From Candidatus Methanophagales archaeon (lineage in GTDB: Archaea > Halobacteriota > Syntropharchaeia > Alkanophagales > Methanospirareceae), in contig JAUWNY010000005.1 in assembly GCA_030612405.1 (NCBI GenBank), positions 1 through 32,192 on the forward strand: a DNA stretch of 32,192 nt. The letters are read 5' to 3'. Positions within the stretch are counted from its first letter, which is position 1, and each line of letters begins with the position of its first letter. Shown here piece after piece: positions 26,962 through 32,192 of this stretch. Both the position numbers and the translations under genes were made by a program. A model generated the notes under the pieces. It did no database searches and had not been told where the DNA came from. It saw nothing but the letters and a program-made list of their open reading frames with translations.

Positions 26962-27645
26962 ATGAACGTGAAAGAAACCCCCTGGAAACATTGGAAACAC
27001 ATCACAAAACTCGACCCAGATAAACATATCTCGCGTGATGATTTAAAAACCGTCGTGGAAAGCGGAACGGACGCAATAATGATTTCCGGCACTCAAAACA
27101 TCACCGACGAGAACGTATCCCGATTAATATCTATGCTGAAAAATTACAATATACCTAAAATATTAGAGCCAGCAACTCCTGAAGCCATCATGTATAAAGG
27201 CATAGATTACGTTTTTGTGCCGCTGGTTCTTAATTCCCACGATTTGGAATGGATTGTGGGTAAGCATGTGGACTGGATAAAAAAACAACCAATCGAATGG
27301 GATATGATTACACCTGAGGCGTATATCGTCTTGAACCCCGAATCAGCAGTCGCTAAACTGACAAAATCCGATACGGACTTAACCGATAACGAAGTTATTG
27401 CTTACGCACGGTATGCCGAGAAATATCTTCGTCTTCCTATTACTTACATTGAATACAGTGGGACGTATGGAGACCCGCATAAGGTAAAGAAAGTAAAACA
27501 ATCGCTAACCGAAACGTCTTTGTTCTACGGTGGCGGGATAGACTCAAAGGAGAAAGCAGCAGAGATGAAGGCGTGTGCTGACGTCATTGTGGTTGGTAAT
27601 GTAGTGTACACTGATATGGAAAAGTTTTTGGCGACGATTATTTAG
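26962..27645 (+). CDS. (S)-3-O-geranylgeranylglyceryl phosphate synthase family protein
   Basis: HWKHITKLDPDKHISRDDLKTVVESGTDAIMISGTQNITDENV...YIEYSGTYGDPHKV...LFYGGGIDSKEKAAEMKACADVIVVGNVVY, PcrB/GGGPS motifs; ATG 26962 preferred to the ORF-track start 26890. Confidence 0.88.
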   Translation: MNVKETPWKHWKHITKLDPDKHISRDDLKTVVESGTDAIMISGTQNITDENVSRLISMLKNYNIPKILEPATPEAIMYKGIDYVFVPLVLNSHDLEWIVGKHVDWIKKQPIEWDMITPEAYIVLNPESAVAKLTKSDTDLTDNEVIAYARYAEKYLRLPITYIEYSGTYGDPHKVKKVKQSLTETSLFYGGGIDSKEKAAEMKACADVIVVGNVVYTDMEKFLATII

Positions 27646-27666
27646 ATGCTTGTGATTTCAGATTTC

Positions 27667-27700
27667 TCACCCTCCACTAGAAATGGTGGGGTGTCCGGGT
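27667..27700 (+). repeat. Dispersed repeat R3, copy B
   Basis: tcaccctccactagaaatggtggggtgtccgggt; reverse-orientation relative at 12894-12930. Confidence 0.5.
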
Positions 27701-27766
27701 ACACGGCACAAATTTTTTTTTAAAAAAAAGTAATCTAAAATCAAAATAAAAAGCAGGTAAAATGAA

Positions 27767-28453
27767 ATGACCAAAATCGCAGTGTGTGTGTGCTCAGGCG
27801 GGATAGATTCCACCGTAGCAGCGGCAATCGCATCGCAGGAAGGCTATGAACTGCATTTCTTTCACGCTTCCTACGGGCAGCGAGCGGAAGGAAAGGAAAA
27901 AGCGGTAGTAGAACAAATAGCTGCTTACTTAGGTGCGAAAGAGTTGAAGTTCGCGGAAATACCGTTTTTGAAAGAGCTTGGTGGGTCTTCATTAACGGAC
28001 ATCAAGAGAGCAATCCCTGCGGGTGAAGAAGTAGATTTGGATAAACCGGGGGAGACGCCATCTACGTGGGTGCCCTGCCGAAATTTAATCTTATTGGCGA
28101 CTGCAAGCGCCTATGCAGAAGTCGTTTCCGCAGATGCCGTTTTCGTGGGCTTCAATGCCGAAGAGGCGAGGTCGTATCCCGACAACGAGAAGGAATTTGT
28201 CGAGCGATATAATGCGGTGCTGGAAAAAGCAGTTGCTTCTTTCTCGCAGCCGCCAACGGTAAAAGCGCCTTTAGTTGATTTGTTGAAACCCGAGATAATA
28301 AAAAAAGGGGTAGAGGTCAAAGCGCCCTTACACTTGACTTATTCGTGTTATCTGGGTGATGATAAGCATTGTGGGATTTGTGAGTCGTGCCTACATCGGC
28401 GAAGAGGGTTCAAAGAAGCGGGTGTGGATGACCCAACGGAGTACAGCCAATAG
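27767..28453 (+). CDS. queC: 7-cyano-7-deazaguanine synthase
   Basis: CSGGIDSTVAAAIA PP-motif, HASYGQRAEGKEKAVVEQIA, TWVPCRNLILLATASAYAE, zinc site CYLGDDKHCGICESC. Confidence 0.95.
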   Translation: MTKIAVCVCSGGIDSTVAAAIASQEGYELHFFHASYGQRAEGKEKAVVEQIAAYLGAKELKFAEIPFLKELGGSSLTDIKRAIPAGEEVDLDKPGETPSTWVPCRNLILLATASAYAEVVSADAVFVGFNAEEARSYPDNEKEFVERYNAVLEKAVASFSQPPTVKAPLVDLLKPEIIKKGVEVKAPLHLTYSCYLGDDKHCGICESCLHRRRGFKEAGVDDPTEYSQ

Positions 28454-28477
28454 TAGGCCAATCCTAAATCCCAAGCA

Positions 28478-28526
28478 ACACTTTTTTTTTGAAAAAAGGA
28501 AACCTGTGCTAAAAGAAAAAAACAAT
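28478..28526 (+). repeat. Dispersed repeat R2, copy C
   Basis: acacttttttttttgaaaaaaggaaacctgtgctaaaagaaaaaaac matches copy A. Confidence 0.7.
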
Positions 28527-28560
28527 GTGTGTTTTGAAAATCAGATTCAGAGTTTAGAGA

Positions 28561-29412
28561 TTACACCAGAGGTTCAGGCTGCCTCTCTTCCGGGAGCACC
28601 GGTAATCGCATGGTATTCAACAACAAAGTATCTTTGACTTCTTTAGCACGTTCCAAGAGCAATTCCTTACCCTGAGGCGTGAGTGCGAATATCGGGATTG
28701 CTGTGCCAGCCTGTAAAAGAGCTTTTTCTTTTGCCAGTTCTCTTATGTGCGGCGAGGCACAAGCAGTAATCAAGTCGGTGATTTCGCAGAACTCCTCAGC
28801 CTCTGTTTTGGAGATGCCCGTGAGATGAACACCAAATATTACTGCGTGCTTGCGGATAGCTCTACATTTTTCAGCGTCTGCCACTGTGGACACTGTGACA
28901 CCCACTCTTTCGTATCCAAGCTCAAGTGCCATCTGCAACCCAGCCGCCTGGTCTATCCTTGGCGGGTCGAGTATTTCCCCACCTCTATCCCTTATTTTCT
29001 TTATTATTCCTTCAACAGGTGTGGTCTCAATTACACCGCTCAGCCTCGCCCCTATCCCCTGCACCAGTGCAGGATTAGAAGTGACTACTGTGCCAGCGCC
29101 TTCGCAAACCGTTACGGTGGCATCGAGCAAAACTCTGTGAAGTGCGGTCATAAAAGTCTCCGAAGCGCCAAAACCAACGAAAACCTCTGCCTCTACTTCT
29201 CTATCTACCGTGCACATCCCGAAATCCTGTATCCGAAATTCAACATTCTCTTTTATCACTTTCTCGTTCAGTTCCTTTATTCCTCGTATTTTAGCCCACA
29301 ACGGGCAATAGTTGAGCAGGGGTTTGGCAACCCCAACAACTTTACCGTTTTCTACTACCACCCTCGTTTTCCCCATGGTTTCAAAAACATGCCTGTCTTT
29401 TCCCATTTTCAA
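28561..29412 (-). CDS. methanogenesis marker protein 8 (DUF2099)
   Basis: HVFETMGKTRVVVENGKVVGVAKPLLNYCPLWAKIRGIKE...CEGAGTVVTSNPALVQGIGARLSGVIETTP. Confidence 0.88.
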   Translation of the reverse strand: MKMGKDRHVFETMGKTRVVVENGKVVGVAKPLLNYCPLWAKIRGIKELNEKVIKENVEFRIQDFGMCTVDREVEAEVFVGFGASETFMTALHRVLLDATVTVCEGAGTVVTSNPALVQGIGARLSGVIETTPVEGIIKKIRDRGGEILDPPRIDQAAGLQMALELGYERVGVTVSTVADAEKCRAIRKHAVIFGVHLTGISKTEAEEFCEITDLITACASPHIRELAKEKALLQAGTAIPIFALTPQGKELLLERAKEVKDTLLLNTMRLPVLPEERQPEPLV

Positions 29413-29480
29413 CTATCCCCGCAAAAATGAAAAGAAGAATAGATTTATAGGTTTGTTATTCTTCTATTTTTAAGAGGTAA

Positions 29481-30713
29481 ATGAACATCGAAGAGATAAG
29501 AAAAGACTTCCCGATTTTGGATAGCGGGATAATATATATGGACAGTGCAGCAACGAGTTTGACGCCTGAGCCCGTTCTGGATGCCGTTCTGGATTATTAC
29601 AGGAATTATAATGCGAATGTAGGTCGTGGCGTGTATAAACTAACGCAGATAGCTTCGCAGAAATATGAAGACGCACACAAAAACGTAGCGAAGTTCATTG
29701 GAACCACAGCAAACGAGCTCATTTTTACTAAGAACACAACCGAGGGGATAAACATGGTAGCCTCAGGAATTGGGCTGAAGAAGGGAGATAAAGTTGTGGT
29801 CAGCTTATGGGAACACCATTCCAATCTCCTGCCCTGGATACGTGCGAAAAAGACGTTAGGAATAGATCTGGAAGTGGTAAAACCCAATGCGATTTCGGAA
29901 GGCGAGGCGAAAACCCAATGCGCTCTTGAAACACCGGATTTTGTGGATGCGATAGACAAAAAGACAAAGATAGTGGCGATAACGCACGTCTCTAATGCAC
30001 TGGGCTCAATTCTTCCAGTAAAAGAAATATCGAAGCTGTGCGCGGAGAACAATGCTCTTTTGCTTGTTGATGCAGCGCAATCCGCACCTCATCTGAAAAT
30101 AAACGTCAGGGATATGGGCTGCGATTTCCTCGCCTTCTCAGGGCATAAGATGCTCGGACCTACGGGAATCGGCGGTTTAGTTATCAAAGAGGAACTTATG
30201 GACGAGATGGAACCGCTGACGGTTGGTGGAGGCGCAGTGGAGGACGCTTCGTTTACTGATTATAGCTTAAAACAGTCGTATGAGAAATTTGAAAGCGGCA
30301 CGCCAAACATAGCAGGGGCAGTGGGTCTCAGTGCAGCAGTGGCGTACTTGGAAGGGATTGGAATGGAAAAGGTAAAAGAAAGGGAGGAGAAACAGGGAAA
30401 AAGAATCATTGAAGGGCTACGGGAACTGGGCAATGTCGAGATTTATGGCTACGGGGGCGAAGCTTTTGAGCGTGGGCAGAGGATAGGGGTGGTATCTTTC
30501 AATGTAAAGGGTGTGAATCCGACCGAAGTTGCGTCGCGGTTGGACCGCGAAGCGAGCATAACTGTACGGTCAGGGCATCATTGCTGCATACCTTTAATGA
30601 ACTACCTCGGGTTGGGTGCAGAGGGAACAGTCAGGAGTTCGGTGTATTTGTATAATACCGAGGCGGAAGTGGAAAAGTTTTTAGAACTTATTAGGAAGAT
30701 AAGTAATTCATAA
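29481..30713 (+). CDS. cysteine desulfurase, SufS/Csd family
   Basis: YMDSAATSLTPEPVLDAVLDYYRNYNANVGRG...FSGHKMLGPTGIGGLV PLP lysine motif...VRSGHHCCIPLMNYLG. Confidence 0.93.
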   Translation: MNIEEIRKDFPILDSGIIYMDSAATSLTPEPVLDAVLDYYRNYNANVGRGVYKLTQIASQKYEDAHKNVAKFIGTTANELIFTKNTTEGINMVASGIGLKKGDKVVVSLWEHHSNLLPWIRAKKTLGIDLEVVKPNAISEGEAKTQCALETPDFVDAIDKKTKIVAITHVSNALGSILPVKEISKLCAENNALLLVDAAQSAPHLKINVRDMGCDFLAFSGHKMLGPTGIGGLVIKEELMDEMEPLTVGGGAVEDASFTDYSLKQSYEKFESGTPNIAGAVGLSAAVAYLEGIGMEKVKEREEKQGKRIIEGLRELGNVEIYGYGGEAFERGQRIGVVSFNVKGVNPTEVASRLDREASITVRSGHHCCIPLMNYLGLGAEGTVRSSVYLYNTEAEVEKFLELIRKISNS

Positions 30714-30738
30714 TTTACAACGCAAAAAGAGTGTATAT

Positions 30739-31419
30739 ATGGACATAGAGAAGCTCTGGGAACTTTTGCATAAGGAGAGAAACACGGCATCACTGCAGGT
30801 GTTACCTGAGACCTTCCATGAGGACGTGAGAGAATATCTGAAGAAGTTAGAGGATGAGAAAATAGAAGCGGGTGGTGAGAGAGGGAGAAGCGAACTCGTG
30901 GATGACGAGATACGAAACGCAAGAATGAAAGCAGAGGACATCATCCAGAGACGCATAGGGAAAATAGTAAAACTTGCCAGTTCGGGTATGGGAACGGCAC
31001 CCAAGCAAATGTTAGATGAAGAAGCGAAGATATTTGAAGGCGTGAAAAACTATGTGGAGCAAGGCAAAGAGAGATTGTTTGCGTTGTTGTCGAGTGAGGA
31101 TGAGCGCGCAATCAAAAGCGAAGGTATAGGGGAAGACGAAAGGGAAGAGCAAAAGCAGCAGGGCGATGCTGAAACGGTGGAGCCGAGTTTTAAACAGGTT
31201 GAACAGCCGGATTCCGCAGAAAACGACAATCAGAATGAAAAAGAAGAAATGCATATCGTTAGAATATTAGAAGATATACCGACTTTTATGGGTACAGATG
31301 GAGAAATATATAACGTGGGAAAAGAAGATGTTATTATGCTACCAAAAACCAATGCAGAGATATTGTGCAGGCGCGGGGTTGCGGTAAGGATTAAAAAGGA
31401 GAAAGTAGATAATAAGTAA
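30739..31419 (+). CDS. archaeal GINS complex subunit (Gins15/51-type)
   Basis: MDIEKLWELLHKERNTASLQVLPETFHEDVREYLKKLEDEK; immediately precedes rpl44e. Confidence 0.75.
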   Translation: MDIEKLWELLHKERNTASLQVLPETFHEDVREYLKKLEDEKIEAGGERGRSELVDDEIRNARMKAEDIIQRRIGKIVKLASSGMGTAPKQMLDEEAKIFEGVKNYVEQGKERLFALLSSEDERAIKSEGIGEDEREEQKQQGDAETVEPSFKQVEQPDSAENDNQNEKEEMHIVRILEDIPTFMGTDGEIYNVGKEDVIMLPKTNAEILCRRGVAVRIKKEKVDNK

Positions 31420-31433
31420 ATAAGTAGGAGTAG

Positions 31434-31733
31434 GTGCGAGCCATAAACAGAAAAATGAAGATGCCAAAACGTGTACGGATATATTGCCCCTTTTGTGACC
31501 GGCATACCATACACGAAGTGGAAAAGGTAAAAAAGGGAAGAGCTTCTTCCTTACACTGGATCGTAAGACAGAAGAAACGCAGGTCGGGAATCGGGAATAG
31601 CGGTAAGTTCTCTAAAGTTCCCGGTGGCGATAAGCCGACAAAAAAAGTTTTCCTCCGATACAAGTGCACGGAATGTAAAAAATCATATCAAAAACCGGGT
31701 TTCAGGGTATCGAAGCTTGAGCTTGTGGAGTAA
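31434..31733 (+). CDS. rpl44e: 50S ribosomal protein L44e
   Basis: [28 protein letters not shown]...[40 protein letters not shown]. Confidence 0.96.
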   Translation: MRAINRKMKMPKRVRIYCPFCDRHTIHEVEKVKKGRASSLHWIVRQKKRRSGIGNSGKFSKVPGGDKPTKKVFLRYKCTECKKSYQKPGFRVSKLELVE

Positions 31734-31782
31734 AACTATCATTTTATGGTTTGAGCATGTGTAGGAATTAAGCTTGGCAAAA

Positions 31783-32192
31783 TCATTGTTCACTCTGACC
31801 AATACAAGTCCTTACCAGTAACTCAAGTTTTTTATTTTGGTAATCGAACTCAGCCACAATCCTTTTCAGGTTATCGGGTAACTTCCTGTACCCCCACAAG
31901 CACCTCCTTTTCGTCTCTTCAATACCATTTCGGAGAAAGTAATAGGGCAGATTTACATGGAAAAATGAGATGCTGTCGGCATCTCTTAAAGTGTCAGCAT
32001 CTCTGGTGCCTCCTGTTTCATGATGGAAGACCAGATAAAAGCTATCATCGGCTAATTCTTTACTTATGGTGCACTCTTTCATTATTTCTGCCAGGATCTC
32101 AGCACTGTTTGAAGCATGGGCATCTTTAAACTCATCGTAATTTTTGTAATCTTCCCTTCTTACCTTCCGCTCCTCAATGGCTCTCTCGATAT
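31783..32192 (-). CDS. hypothetical protein, partial (open at the window edge)
   Basis: Frame continues 5' of the listed ATG to the window end: ...IERAIEERKVRREDYKNYDEFKDAHASNSAEILAEIMKECTIS... Confidence 0.55.
   Translation of the reverse strand, partial: IERAIEERKVRREDYKNYDEFKDAHASNSAEILAEIMKECTISKELADDSFYLVFHHETGGTRDADTLRDADSISFFHVNLPYYFLRNGIEETKRRCLWGYRKLPDNLKRIVAEFDYQNKKLELLVRTCIGQSEQ

Noticed and set aside
28747-29430. 227 aa plus-strand ORF over mmp8
   Set aside because: Antisense to a confidently recognised Mmp8 gene; no recognisable protein features.
1-32192. CRISPR arrays, tRNA and rRNA genes
   Set aside because: Looked for regularly spaced direct repeats and for tRNA-like cloverleaf ends in the intergenic gaps; none convincing by eye. 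A tRNAscan-SE/Infernal run would be decisive.
1-32192. Genome-wide reassignment of TAG to pyrrolysine
   Set aside because: TAG terminates several full-length genes at plausible ends here (mtrH, queC, GGGPS-like, YwbE-like), so wholesale reassignment is not supported; only local recoding in the DUF2284 gene remains possible.

Overview
This 32 kb window is archaeal DNA from a methane-metabolising lineage. The overall flavour is ANME-1/Syntrophoarchaeia-like, but that placement is inference and I cannot verify it without a search. Core content: a complete N5-methyl-H4MPT:CoM methyltransferase operon mtrEDCBAFGH (minus strand, ~4.5-9.7 kb); a divergent methanogenesis-marker cluster mmp14-mmp17-mmp7 (~9.9-12.9 kb); a separate mmp8 gene; archaeal housekeeping genes (L19e-L18-S5-L30 fragment of the spc ribosomal operon, L44e, a GINS subunit, GGGP synthase, QueC, a cysteine desulfurase, a LarA-like protein). 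The accessory region at ~13.8-19.65 kb holds a tightly packed five-gene minus-strand cassette: DNA methyltransferase, PLD-nuclease/SF2-helicase, small protein, DndD/Rad50-like ATPase with a zinc hook and a one-base frameshift, and a small protein. It looks like a hybrid restriction/defence system that uses methylation where Dnd systems use phosphorothioation. It is the best candidate here for an under-described system. Other notable items: a DUF2284 gene broken by one in-frame TAG, an IS5-like element with candidate terminal inverted repeats and a hairpin over its start codon, a HEPN-motif gene next to a coupled operon of unknown small genes, at least three families of dispersed intergenic repeats, and a recurring CGAAAGTTATwwAT promoter-like motif. 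All functional calls come from reading the translations by eye; no database search was run.
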